Positions 10,839-21,187 of a stretch of DNA of 64,000 nucleotides are shown piece after piece. Position numbers and translations under genes: made by a program. Source of the stretch: Lepus europaeus (lineage: Eukaryota; Chordata; Mammalia; Lagomorpha; Leporidae). Location of the stretch: positions 22,878,266 through 22,942,265 of the forward strand of contig NC_084837.1 of assembly GCF_033115175.1 (NCBI RefSeq), read 5' to 3'. Every line of letters begins with the position of its first letter. Position 1 is the first letter of the stretch. The notes beneath the pieces are model-generated. The model was not told the DNA's origin, did no database searches, and was given only the letters and a program-made list of their open reading frames with translations.

Positions 10839-11454
10839 GGCCCCAGGCCCCATGGTGCCCAGGTTTCAGAGAATTGGTACTGAGAAGCCACCCACATCGT
10901 CCACCCCAGCACCTGGGGCGCATCACCCGACGTGGCAAAAGGGACTTTGTCAGTTGATTAAATAGGGGCCTGGAGATGGCAGGGTGCCCCTGGATTACTC
11001 AGGCAGGCCCCAGGAAACAACCACCAGGGCGCCGGGCGGAGGAAGCCCGGGCAGTTAGGGGAGGAGACGTGATGTGGGGAGCAGAGGCCCTGGAGAGAGA
11101 GAAGAAGCCACCAGCTCTGAAGGCAGAGGAGGGACACGGGCGGCTTTAGAAGCTGGAAAAGGCAGCAGGAAACGGGCTCTCCCCTTGGGCCTCCCTGTCC
11201 GCCTGTTTCAGACTTCGGACTGCACATGTGGGTGGCTTACAGTGCTTGGTGGGACAGGAGGGGTCACTGCTAATGTACATCTGTGGCCTGGGCAGAGAAG
11301 CGGGGTGGGCAGCGGTTAAATACACGTTTCTAAAAGGCTGCTGGAGAGCCTTTTGCATGTTCCCAACACAGAAATGAAAACAGCCTGAGCTGATGGATCT
11401 TACACATGGCACACATGTATTGAATTGTCACATTCTACCCCATGGGTATGTGTA

Positions 11455-11638
11455 GGCATACTTCCAGAAGTTCATGGAAAGTGGAATAAAAAGATATATT
11501 CGTTTTAGGATAAAATTTTTAAAGAGCTATGCATATAAGTGTTCTTTAAAGTTCATGGAAAATGCATATGATGAAAAGACTATGCACCAAAATAAATGTC
11601 TTTTATTCCATTTTTTATGAACTTTTTGATTCTGTACA
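11455..11638. mobile_element. MITE-like element, apparently two overlapping copies
   Basis: Two left ends occur in series (CTTCCAGAAGTTCATGGAAAG and TTCTTTAAAGTTCATGGAAAA). Then come CACCAAAATAAATGTCTTTT and the right end TTATGAACTTTTTGATTC. Confidence 0.65.
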
Positions 11639-11711
11639 ATTTAGTGGGTCACTTAAAAGTAAAAATATATTAAGAACAATAAGATATATGAATTTGTATA
11701 CCCAAAAGAGC

Positions 11712-12045
11712 TATGTGATCTTAAGCCACTAAGTGTTGGGGTACAGGAATTAAGTTGCTGTTGTGGACACCAACGTCCCATGTCAGAGTGCCTGCTTCCA
11801 ACTCCAGCTTCCCACAGAGGCACCCTGGGAGACAGCAGGTGATGGCTCACGTGCTTGGGTCCCTGCCACCCAACCAGGAAGCCTGAATGGAGTTCTGGCT
11901 CCTGGCTTTGCCTCCCCCCTCCATCTTTGGCTGTTGCAGGCATCTGGGGAGAGAATGAGTAGATGGAAGATCTCACTCTGTCCCTCTGTGTCTCTCTCTG
12001 TCCCTCTGATTTTCAAATAAAATGAAAAGTAAATAGATTTTTAAA
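11712..12045 (+). mobile_element. Older C-SINE, sense
   Basis: Diverged head (GGGGTACAGGAATTAAGTTGC), then ACACCAACGTCCCATGTCAGAGTGCC, a CTCTGTGTCTCTCTC run and CAAATAAAATGAAAAG tail. Confidence 0.85.
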
Positions 12046-13399
12046 AAAATATTCAAAAGGCCAGTAAGGGCATGAAAAGCAGTAGCAACTCACAGGGAAG
12101 TACACACTGGTGAGATTCTCCTTTGAGGGACTTCACAATCATTTGGGAGGACAATGAGGTGTAAAATCCCACTGCACAGTGGGAGCAGAGCCAGGATTCT
12201 GATTCACAGTTTGTGGGGGTGAATGGTTGCAGGGTATGGGAGGGTAGACCAGATGCCCAGGTCGTCTCTGCATTCTACACTTCCTTGGCCAAACACTGGA
12301 TTTTAGGTCTCTCTTTGAACCTTCTTAAATCATCACCAAATTTGTTGCAGATTTTTTTTTTTGCAGATTCAAGGCCAAAACATGCATTGTTTTGTTCTCC
12401 TCACTTCTCTTCAAAAGCTCCCAAGGGGCAGTTGTGCCAGGAGCGCCTCAAAGGATACCACATATGTCCCCAAATAAAATCCCAAAGCCATTTGGAACTC
12501 TGAAGCCAACGCCATCCTTATCCTTCAGATATTAATAACCTAGCATTTCTGAGCCCAGCCTCTAGATTTTAGTTCAAGCCTCAAAATCGTTCTGCTGATG
12601 AGACATTCTGGAAGTGTTTGCCCTGTGGCTACAAAATAAACCCAGCACACCCTCCTGAAAGCCAACGCTTGGTTTTCAGATGGGTCATCATTAGCAGGAA
12701 GGTGGTTCTTCCGAGTTCAGGAAAGAACTGTGTTGGCCACACTCACCCAGTGCTTCCTTTCAAGTGGACCAGTTGTTTCTTCCCCAAAATCACGTGTCCC
12801 AGGTCCCAGAAATGTATTGTCTTCCTCTTTGCAGTCATGACATTCATTTCACTTCAATCCAACTCTATTGTCTCTGTTAACAATAGCAATCAAGAAACAG
12901 TCAAATATTACCATTAACAAGCAATGTCCGCATTTCTTTATGGCTTTTATGTCATTTCTCTTAATTCCTGTACAAGAGCTGTTAACAAGAAGGAAAAGAG
13001 TGACAGGTTTGCTCCACTTGCTTCTGTTTTCCCTGACCACCTTTGAGCAGAGAAGTTCACGAGCAGCTGGATGACCCAGAAAGGAAACCACGGCAGGGCA
13101 GAAGCAGAGTAGACGCGTGGCCGTGATGACCCAGGCTCCCTCGCACTGCTCTTGCCCTCCGCACAAGCTGAGCGGCTCGGGCACATCCCAGCGCTGCAGG
13201 GCGTCCATCTCTTTAGCTTGCCTCCGTGATACCCCACACTGGTCTCCAAATCAGATGTGTCATCCACCAGCCAGTCACATGTTGCAACATTGCTGCTTCC
13301 TGTTTTCAGGTTGACATTGGCAGTGGAGGAAATGTTTGGCCATTGCTTCTGTGGGGTCAGGTGTTCCCCCTGGGGATTGTGGGCCTGGGCGCTTGTCCA
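12046..13399. other. No feature recognised
   Basis: Single-copy appearance. Several 90-165 codon frames overlap on both strands without family resemblance. Confidence 0.45.
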
Positions 13400-13815
13400 C
13401 ATCCCTGTATCTCTAACCCCGCATCTGCTGGCACGTTCTTCCATATCCCCATCTTCACGGCTTGGCTTCGCTCCCGTCTTTCCTCTTCTCCCATCACCAC
13501 CACTGTTCTCTCACCTTGAAGCCCCGTGTATCTCTCGCGTCCTCTGCAAAGCCTTTCCTGACCACCGCCAATTGCGGAAATTCCGTCTTCATGGTCAGCA
13601 CTCGTCCTTTGTCGCGTTCGGCTGGAGTTCAATTTTATCTTGCTTGGGAGGCCTTGTGCTGCTACTTCATGGTCTCACTCGCTTTGTCTTGTATCTCATC
13701 TTCCAGTCACATCATAAACTCGGCAACTGGAGGCCGTGGGAGCTTTTGCTCGTGTTCCCCACAACCCAGGTCTGTGCTTTGTACACGGGCGGCACTCGTT
13801 CATTTAGTATTTACC
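13400..13815 (+). mobile_element. Probable L2 LINE 3' fragment, sense
   Basis: The wording CACCTTGAAGC..., CTGCAAAGCCTTTCCTGACCACC and later CACGGGCGGCACTCGTTCATTTAGT resembles the L2 3' region that normally precedes GCTCAATAAATG. A 192-codon frame (13257-13835) crosses it; its Leu/Ser/Pro-rich product is most likely non-coding. Confidence 0.45.
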
Positions 13816-14868
13816 CATTCTGTACGTGCTTGTGACACGATGTGGCAGCTCTTGATGGTTGTGGGGAGGAGAAGCAAAGTGACTTATGGCATCCAGCGTC
13901 AGATCCAGCGTCTCGTTCCATCTTTACTCTCTGCGAACATCATAGGGCGACTTCTCCACTGGCAAAATTAAACCACACACATTCGGCACACGTTTCAAAG
14001 ATGAGAGTGGTTGTGTGTGTCCTCGAAATTACAGTCGACGCAGGGTGCTTTCAGGTTCATTAAGTGCCTAGGACAAAAGATTTTGTGGATTCATAAGCTG
14101 CAGAAGTTACTGAGACTCAGAATGAAATAATGCTCCCTAAAAGTGCCCAGTTGGTAAACTGCATAGTAAGTGAGAACATATTTGCTATTATCTCATCAGA
14201 CTACATCTTTTTTAGGACACAGATTTATGCTGGTTCAGTTCCTGCCACAGAATAGACGCTCTTGGCCCCTTTGTAGCCAAAATCAATGGCTAACTTCCGT
14301 TTCTACCGTAAATCTCAAATTTCAAGTATTTAGCTTCAACTAAATAAACTAATAAAAATAAAAATTCCTTCAACTAATTAACTAATAAAAATAAGAATAT
14401 TTGCCATCAAAATTATTAAATTAGATGCTACTGTAATACATATTAAAATGGATTTCACTCACCAAATAGGGTGCCAAGGTATAAAGTTCCAAAATAATCC
14501 AAATGTTTATTACCACATTTTTTCATATATACCTCCTGAAACAGGCTTCATTTAAAAAATAAATACCTTTAAATCAATTGCTGTTTTTTCCTATTTCATC
14601 TCTACGGAACCTGGCAAATTATTTCACTTAAGAGCTTAACTGTGAGGCTTGCTAAGTGAAGAGAATTATTGGAGAACCTTGGTCAAGCGCCACCTGGTGG
14701 TCAAACAAATATTTTCCTATAATTGTTTCCAGAGTTTAGCTGAGAAGCTAGATAAAGTCTATTCTTGGTAATTATCAAAAATAAATCATTGTAATCAATA
14801 ATTCTTAGTCAAGCCTGAGTCCTATAAGATATTGAGATACTGGAGGAAATATTCAAATCATAAGAATA
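13816..14868. other. AT-rich single-copy sequence
   Basis: Contains a short diverged direct repeat (TTCAACTAAATAAACTAAT and TTCAACTAATTAACTAAT near 14335-14390) and the CTCF-like site below. No gene seen. Confidence 0.5.
14687..14702 (-). promoter_or_regulatory. CTCF-like motif, reverse
   Basis: GCGCCACCTGGTGGTC; the minus strand reads CCACCAGGTGGCGC, a near-consensus CTCF core. It is the best match noticed in the window. Binding is not demonstrated. Confidence 0.6.
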
Positions 14869-15065
14869 TGGGTCCAAACCTCAGCTGTAACTTTCTTTAG
14901 TTGCTTTTTTTTCCCCTTAACTCCGGACAGGTTAATTTCAACTCTCTGGGGCTCTATTTTCTCATTTATGTCATAAAGCTGACTTAAAGAACAAATGAAA
15001 GAGAGGCATAAAGGTAATAAAGTGATGTCTTGGATATAATAGGTATCAATAAATGGTATCAACAA
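14869..15065 (+). mobile_element. MIR-like fragment, sense
   Basis: CAAACCTCAGCTGTAACTTTC, later CTCTGGGGCTCTATTTTCTCATTTATG and GATATAATAGGTATCAATAAATG follow the MIR 3' half. Confidence 0.5.
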
Positions 15066-15087
15066 TTGCTGTTTCAGCAATTGTGGG

Positions 15088-15126
15088 CTTTTTTAAAGAT
15101 TTATTTTATTTATTTGAAAGAGGTAC

Positions 15127-15159
<33 letters not shown>

Positions 15160-15412
15160 TCTTCCATCCACTAGTTCAAATGGCCGCAATAGCTGAGGCT
15201 GTGCCAGGCCAAAGTCAGCAGCTGGGAGCTTCTTCCAGGTCTCCCACGTGGGTGCAGGGGTCCAAGCACTTGGGCCCTCTTCTACTGCTTTCCTAGGCAC
15301 AGTAGCAGGGAGCTGCATCAGAAGTGGAGTATCTGGGACTCAAACTGGCATCCACATAAGATGCCAGCATTGCAGGTGGTAGCTCAACCTATTGCACCAC
15401 AACCCCATCACC
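15088..15412 (-). mobile_element. C-SINE, antisense
   Basis: TTTTTTAAAGATTTATTTTATTTATTTGAAAG, an uninterrupted GA run, and the head complement TATTGCACCACAACCCC. About 320 bp, complete. Confidence 0.92.
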
Positions 15413-15512
15413 TATAGCAACTGTTAATCCAAAAATGCTCCGAAATCCAACCTTTTTGAATGCCTATATGATGCCACAAGAGGAAAATTCCACCCTATGA
15501 AACTTCACCTGC

Positions 15513-15822
15513 AAATTAGAAATATTTATTTATTTGAAAGGCAGAGTGACAGAGAGAGAAACTGGGATAGAGATGCTGGTTCACTTCCCAAATTCCCACA
15601 ATAGCCAGAGCTGGGCAAGGCCAAAGCCAGGAGTTAAGAACTCGATCTGGGTCTCCTTTGTGGGTGGCAGAAACCCAAGCACCTGGGCCCTCATCGACTG
15701 CTTCCCAGGCTCATTAACAGGAAGCTGGATCAGAAGCATGGAGTAGCTGAGACTAGAACTGGCAACTCCAATATGACATGCAGGTGTCTTAAACAGCCAG
15801 TCACAATGCCTCCACCCCACCC
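15513..15822 (-). mobile_element. C-SINE, antisense
   Basis: AGAAATATTTATTTATTTGAAAGGCAGAGTGACAG through CAGCCAGTCACAATGCC. The head is diverged. Confidence 0.88.
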
Positions 15823-16769
15823 AAAGCTATTTAAAATGTTGTATAAAATTAGTGTCTATTCACAAGATAACTCATGATGTACATGCAAATCCTTCATAAT
15901 TCAAAAGAAAATATGAAACCCAAAACACTTCGCATCCTGAGGATTGCAGACAAGGGATAGCGTTGAAAGCAAAACATGCTTGTATCTATCTAAAGCTTAT
16001 TACACGACAAAAGCGTCTTCCTTCGTTAGCTCACCTCAGTTACACACAGAAGAACTCTATCACGTTGGCATTGCCACCTGCCAGTTTAAAAATTAAGAAG
16101 CTGACAATAAGAAAAGTAAGTGATTGGCTCCAAATCACACAGTAACAGAACCCGGATCCAAACACAGCCATGAGATGCCAAGGCAATGACCTTTTGTCCC
16201 TGTGTTGCTATTATTATCCAAATGCTAATGGCCACAATGCTGAGGATGAGGGAAACAACGTTTCTTGGAATTTCCACTATAAAAATGCCTTTTCCTTGGC
16301 ACAAAGGTTATTTGAGAGTCAGAACATTTCTCTCTCCGTCTTTCATTCCCCAGCTTAGTGAAAATCTGCCTCTTCTATCAGATATAAGTAAAGAAGGCCA
16401 GCACCCTATCCCCTTGACAAACACTATTATCTCCTGACATCTCCCGCAGGATATGTGAGGTGGGTAACACACTTTCGTCCTGGAACCTTTTTAGAAAGAG
16501 AATGTATTTAGGCACGAATTTTTTTTACAAGTAGCTTGTTCACTAGAGCAACTCAGAGAAGCTCAATATTGTGCATTCTATTTGCTACGTTTCATTAAAA
16601 TAAAAGATAAACGTAATGAAATGGAAGCTCTACCTATTTATGTTCAGTATTTTATTTCAAAGATACTATTGACCCTTGTGACTGGAGGAAACTGTAAGTG
16701 AACAATTGCAGAGAAGAGAGGAAAGCTTACCACAGTCATAGCCCACATCCACATTTGTGCCGTACAAGG
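15823..16769. other. AT-rich sequence with a probable MIR fragment
   Basis: At 16080-16190, CAGTTTAAAAATTAAGAAGC...CCAAATCACACAGTAACAGAACCCGGATCCAAAC resembles antisense MIR core. The rest is unassigned. Confidence 0.5.
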
Positions 16770-17136
16770 GACAAGTCTATGCACAGAAGTCTTCCAGAAG
16801 TTCGTGCAAAATGTGTGCTATGGGGAAATTGTCCATGTATTCCAAAGGTTGTTGCACCAAAATAAGCTTATTTTGGGACCAGCGCAGTTGTGTATCAGGT
16901 AAAGCCTCCGTCTGCAGTGCCAGCATCCCATATGGGTACCAGTTCGAGTCCCAACTGCTCCACTTCCGATCCAGCTCTCTGCTTTGGCCTGGGAAAGCAG
17001 TAGAAAATGGCCCAAGTTCTTGGGCCCCTGCACCCACATGGGAGACCCGGAAGAAGCTCCTGGCTCCTGGCTTCAGATTGGCCCAGCTCTGAATTGGCTG
17101 TTGAGGCCAATTGGGGCGCGAACCAGTGGATGGAAG

Positions 17137-17172
<36 letters not shown>

Positions 17173-17290
17173 CTACATTTCTGTAACTCCCTGCCTTTCA
17201 AATAAATAAATAAATCCTTTTAAAAACAAATAATATAAGGTTTTTTTAATTCCATTTTCCATGAACTTTTTGAGGTACCTTCATGTGCCC
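16770..17290. mobile_element. MITE-like element split by a C-SINE
   Basis: The left arm, GTCTTCCAGAAGTTCGTGCAAAATG, continues to GTTGCACCAAAATAAGCTTATTTTGG. The right arm at about 17250-17290 reads AATTCCATTTTCCATGAACTTTTTGAGGTACC. The arms are diverged inverted repeats separated by the SINE. Confidence 0.7.
16876..17225 (+). mobile_element. C-SINE, full length, sense
   Basis: Head GGGACCAGCGCAGTTGTGTATCAGG, tRNA box B-like GTTCGAGTCC at 16942-16951, GATCCAGCTCTCTGC, a (CT)n run and AAATAAATAAATAAATCCTTTT tail. Inserted in the middle of a MITE. Confidence 0.95.
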
Positions 17291-17656
17291 TTCAGTCTTT
17301 TCTCTATGCAAATCCATTTTTCAAGTGGCATCCTGCTACTGTACTCTACCGGTACTAAAGCCTTTACTGTAATAAAGCAAATATATTTGCAATTTATACC
17401 CATGCTTAGCTTTTAGCAAACACACACACACACACACAATTTCACAAGGTTAAAACCAGGAACACACCCATCACTCCGTATCAGTTGACAAGCATTTGCT
17501 GGACCTTGGTGCTATTCCTTGGGCTGCTCTGCCCCCACCTTCCCAGCCCTGAACATGTTGTTCTTCGGATAACTTTAAAGTCCCTCAACCATTTAAATTT
17601 TTTTTAATTTTTAATTAGTTTTTACAATGTGCTTTGTACATACAATTCTAAGACAT
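17291..17656. other. No gene; short (CA)n
   Basis: A (CA)n microsatellite of about 11 units lies near 17419-17439. Otherwise unassigned. Confidence 0.5.
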
Positions 17657-17815
17657 TTTTAAAATTTTTACTCTATTTATTTATTTAGACAGTGAGACCT
17701 TCCATCCACTGGTTCACCCTCCGAATGCCTGCAACTGCAGGGCTGGGCCGAGTCAAAGCCGGGAGCTGGGAGCTCAGTCCAGGTCTCCCATACAGGGGCC
17801 AGGAACCCAGCTCAC
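17657..17815 (-). mobile_element. C-SINE, truncated, antisense
   Basis: Tail and right half only (CTCTATTTATTTATTTAGACAG to CAGGTCTCCCATACAGGGGC). The head portion is missing. Confidence 0.8.
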
Positions 17816-18343
17816 AGCTGTGCTAGAACATCACAGCGCTGTGCAAACTGTCCGTGGCCAGGGTTGGGACAAAGATGGTGCAGCCACGAGATACCGTCCT
17901 GGGAAGTCAGGGCAAACCGGGGCAGGGAAGGACGGGGAGGAAGCCTGCAGGGGTGCAGGTGGAAACTAAGATGCTTGTTTACGGGTTGCAAATGCCTGTG
18001 GACTTAACATGCATCCTAAATGATCAGCTGCACTGGGCGATGTGTGGGCCCTTTCCAGCCGGGACCACTGCTCCTCAGCCCCAGCTGACTCCGGCTGTGA
18101 CCACCCAAGGGAAACTCTAGCCCTGTCAGCAGCAGCCGCAGTGGCAAAAAGAACTTGGGACCAGGCTGCAGTGAGAGAGAGAGAAAGAGAGGCATTGACC
18201 CGGAAACAGAATAGCTGGCCGAAGGCCACAGTCGGCACCGTAAACCAAAACCATCATTGGGAAAATGGAGTTTGAAAAGGATTTGGAGCCCCAAACTGAT
18301 GTAGACGTTTAGACCCGAAGTGTTACAGGTGAATGAGTTGTTG
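17816..18343. other. No feature recognised
   Basis: GC-moderate sequence without an identified repeat. Frames of 88-92 codons overlap on both strands. Confidence 0.45.
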
Positions 18344-18640
18344 TTAATGGCTGATGGATGGGGCCTGGGGGCGGGGCCTTGGGGAAGTGGTTGGAAGGGA
18401 TTAGGTTGTCAGAGTGGAGTCGCGATGACTTCGTAAGGAGCCACCACAGTGAAGGCAGAAGGAGACAATGCTCCCCGCGTCTCTGTTTCCTGGCTTGCCT
18501 GTGGTGGTTCCGGCCTCTGCCAGCCTCCATCAGAGGCCAGACTAACAGGGTCCAGCTTGGCCTGTGAACCTCCAAACTGTAAGCTGAGATAAACTCCCCC
18601 CGCCCTGGCAATACTGTGCGCAGGTGTCTTAGATAAAGTC
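18344..18640 (+). mobile_element. MaLR-type LTR fragment, sense
   Basis: GGGGCCTTGGGGAAGTGGTTGGAAGGGATTAGG and CTGTGAACCTCCAAACTGTAAGC match the sense order of MLT/MST LTRs (GGGGCCTTT..GGTGATTAGG, then CCAGAACTGTGAG). Ends are lost. Confidence 0.65.
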
Positions 18641-18884
18641 ACCAAATGATGGCCAGCAGGTGGAGGAAGGGCCAGCTTTCCAGTTGATTTAGCAAATCAC
18701 AAATGTTGGGCCTTGTGCTCACTTCTGCGGCCAGATGGCGTCAGGTCACGGCCAGCAGCATAGGAGGGTGGGCACGGCTGGACAATGGTCATAAGCAATT
18801 AGTGCCACTGCCCTTCGTCCACAACTCTGTGTTCCACTTTTCTGCCACCCAATCCAATATTGTTCTCCAAGGGGTTTTTTAAAA

Positions 18885-19207
18885 AATAGTTTTACTTGTT
18901 TTTTTTTTTTTTATATGAAAGGTTGAGGGAGAGACACAGATGGATCATCTATCTGCTGGTTCACTCCACCAAATACCCACAACAACCAGAGCGAGGCCAA
19001 GGCCAAAGCCAATAGCCTGGAACTCAGCCACACTCTCCTGGTGGGTGACAGGGACTCAGCCACTCGGGCCATCAGCTGCTGCCTCCCAAGGTCTGCTTTG
19101 TCAGGAAGCTGGGCTCAGGAGTGGAGCCAGGACTCAAAGTCAGTCACTCTCCTATGGAGTGTGGGATCCCAAGTGGCATTTTTATAACAGCACCAAACAC
19201 CTGCCCC
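18885..19207 (-). mobile_element. Older C-SINE, antisense
   Basis: T-run, ATATGAAAGGTTGAGGGAGAGACAC, CTGCTGCCTCCCAAGG and CACCAAACACCTGCCCC. The last block marks the older subfamily head. Confidence 0.85.
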
Positions 19208-19599
19208 TTCTGAGCTTTTATGAATGCTCACAGATGTTTTCCAGAGAAATCTCTTTATAAAACCTAGGATTACCTCATTGGCTAAAACATACACTGAACA
19301 TTGTGGCAACACAAGGAGTATAAATCTTAGATGGATGTGGGGTCACGCACCAGACCTAACCGCATCAACCATCAGGACAACCATTGAAGATGCCAAGAAG
19401 TTAAGCCATTAGGCAGATAAACCTCTAATTAACATCAGTTGTCAGCAATAAATTGATATGTCGGGAAGATAGCTCCATGGAGACCAGGCTCTGATTACGC
19501 CGTGTGGCTCTGACGTCGTCAGAGCTCTCTTTCCAACCATGCAAAGGATGTTAAACAGGGCCAGAAATCACAGAAATAATTGGCCCATTGGGCCCATAA
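19208..19599. other. No feature recognised
   Basis: Unassigned. Includes a possible CRE-like TGACGTCGTCAGA near 19512, too weak to call. Confidence 0.4.
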
Positions 19600-19829
19600 T
19601 TTCCCCTCAAAGGAATTAATCTTGAGAAAAGAATTCAAATGAAAGAAGAAGTAATGTGCATGAAAGTATTCTTTGAAAGTGATTTGTGCAAATATTATGT
19701 CTAACTATAGGAGGATGGGTAAATAAATTCTAACATCCACTCTACTGATCACTGTGTATATAGCATGGAAAAATACTCACAGTATAATGCTAATTTTTAA
19801 AAATGTATTTCTCACTGTGGGCCCCAAGT

Positions 19830-20163
19830 TTTGTTTTGTTTGTTTGTTTATTGACAGGCAGAGTTAGAGAGAGAAAGACAGAGAGAAAGGTCTTCCTTTT
19901 CCGTTGGTTCACCCCCCAAATGGCCACCACAGCTGGCGCGCTGTGCCGATCTGAAGGCAGGAGCCACATGCTTCCTCCTGGTCTCCCATGCGGGTGCAGG
20001 GCCCAAGCACTTGGGCCATCCTCTACTGCCTTCCCGGGCCACAGCAGAGAGCTGGACTGGAAGAGGAGCAACCAGGACAGAATCCAGTGCTCCAACCAGG
20101 ACTAGAACCCGGGGTGCCGGCGTTGCAGGTGGAGGTTTAGTCAAGTGAGCTGCGGCGCCGGCT
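19830..20163 (-). mobile_element. C-SINE, GACAG subfamily, antisense
   Basis: TTTATTGACAGGCAGAGTTAGAGAG to GAGCTGCGGCGCCGGCT. CAAGTTTT occurs on both sides (19826 and 20164), a possible short target duplication. Confidence 0.92.
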
Positions 20164-20167
20164 CAAG

Positions 20168-20486
20168 TTTTTTTAAGATTTGCTTTTTTTTTTTTTTGAA
20201 AGAGTTATAGGGAGAGGCAGAGATAGAAGGAGAGGTCTTCAGTCTGCTTGTTCACTCCCCAAATGGCCGCAATGGCTAGAGCTGAGCTGATCTGAAGCCA
20301 GGAGTTTCTTCCATATCTCCCATGCGAGTGCAGGGGCCCAAGCACTTATGCCATCCTCCGCTGCCCTCCAGCCCATTAGCAGGGAGATGAATTGGATGTG
20401 GAGCAGCCAAGACTTGAGCCAGTGCCCAAATGGGATGCCAGTGCTGCAGGCCAGGCTTTAACCCACTGCACCACAGCGCTGGCCTC
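20168..20486 (-). mobile_element. C-SINE, antisense
   Basis: TTTTTTAAGATTTGC...GAAAGAGTTATAGGGAG through CACTGCACCACAGCGCTGGCC. It directly follows the previous SINE. Confidence 0.9.
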
Positions 20487-20644
20487 TAATGCTAATTTTT
20501 TTTAAAAAGTTAAATTATATGTACTGGAACTATTCTGTGTAAAAGCAAAAGAAATCCCATAAGAACAGAGGTGTGAATTTGCAAAAATAGTTACATTAAA
20601 ACATATTTCCACACTTGTAAGAATACCTCTGTATATTATGGAAG

Positions 20645-20965
20645 CTGGCTTTTCATCACTATAATGAAATACTTGAGGCAACCTGGTGTTATAAAAGAAA
20701 TAGGTTTATTTTGACTCATTTTGGAAGTTCACAGCATAAGATGGAGCAGGCCGCACTGGCATAGCCTCTGGTAGTGATGTAATCGCTCACAATCTGGAGG
20801 TGACACAGAGCATCACACGGCAGGAGTTGAGGAGTGTGTCTGGCTGTGTTGCTATCTCTAGCCTTGTCAAGCCACCAGGCTTCAATCAGGGGACTCAACT
20901 CTAGGTACGCATTCCAGTCCAAACACGTCCAAAAGGCCCCACTTCTAAACACATAACTGGGTTAG
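20645..20965 (-). mobile_element. MaLR-type (ORR1-like) LTR, antisense
   Basis: ATGAAATACTTGAGGCAACC, AAAGAAATAGGTTTATTTTG and AAAAGGCCCCACTTCTAAACAC follow antisense ORR1/MLT order. It abuts the truncated end of the L1 to its right. Confidence 0.65.
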
Positions 20966-21187
20966 GTATTTGCCCTCTTATTCCTATGTTTCTTTTTCTT
21001 GCCTAATGCTTTTGTCTAGAACTTCCAGAACTATATTAAATAATAGTAGGGAGAGTGGGCATCCTATCTGATTCTAGATCTTTGTGGAAATGCTTGCAGC
21101 TTTTCCCCATTCTGTATGATGCTGGCTATGGGATTGTCATAGATTGCCTTGATTGGGTTGAGATATCTTTCTTCTATACTACAATTT

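Larger units (their letters stand above)
9321..11454. other. GC-rich single-copy-looking interval
   Basis: No transposon recognised except the short tandem repeat near 10734. Several frames of 90-140 codons occur on both strands because stops are rare in GC-rich DNA. None shows a domain, signal peptide or convincing start context. Undetected exons cannot be ruled out by eye. Confidence 0.45.
19600..20640 (+). mobile_element. Probable old L1M 3'-end fragment split by two SINEs
   Basis: AATCTTGAGAAAAGAATTCAAATG, TATAGGAGGATGGGTAAATAAATTC and ATAGCATGGAAAAATACTCACAG resemble the degenerate 3' portion of L1M elements. The words TAATGCTAATTTTT (19786) and TAATGCTAATTTTTTTT (20487) bracket the inserted SINEs like a target duplication. 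Confidence 0.5.

Noticed and set aside
13257-13835. 192-codon plus-strand frame
   Set aside because: Overlaps a probable L2 fragment and other open frames. It has no domain, no clear start context and no splice context that can be judged by eye.
16942-16952. tRNA gene signal (box B GTTCGAGTCC)
   Set aside because: It belongs to the tRNA-derived head of a C-SINE. No cloverleaf tRNA gene was found in the window.
18648-18665. CTCF-like GGCCAGCAGGTGGAGG
   Set aside because: The conserved GGCAG/GGCGC end of the motif is lost, making it much weaker than the two sites reported.
19505-19520. CRE-like TGACGTCGTCA
   Set aside because: A single short motif with no promoter context; chance occurrence is likely.
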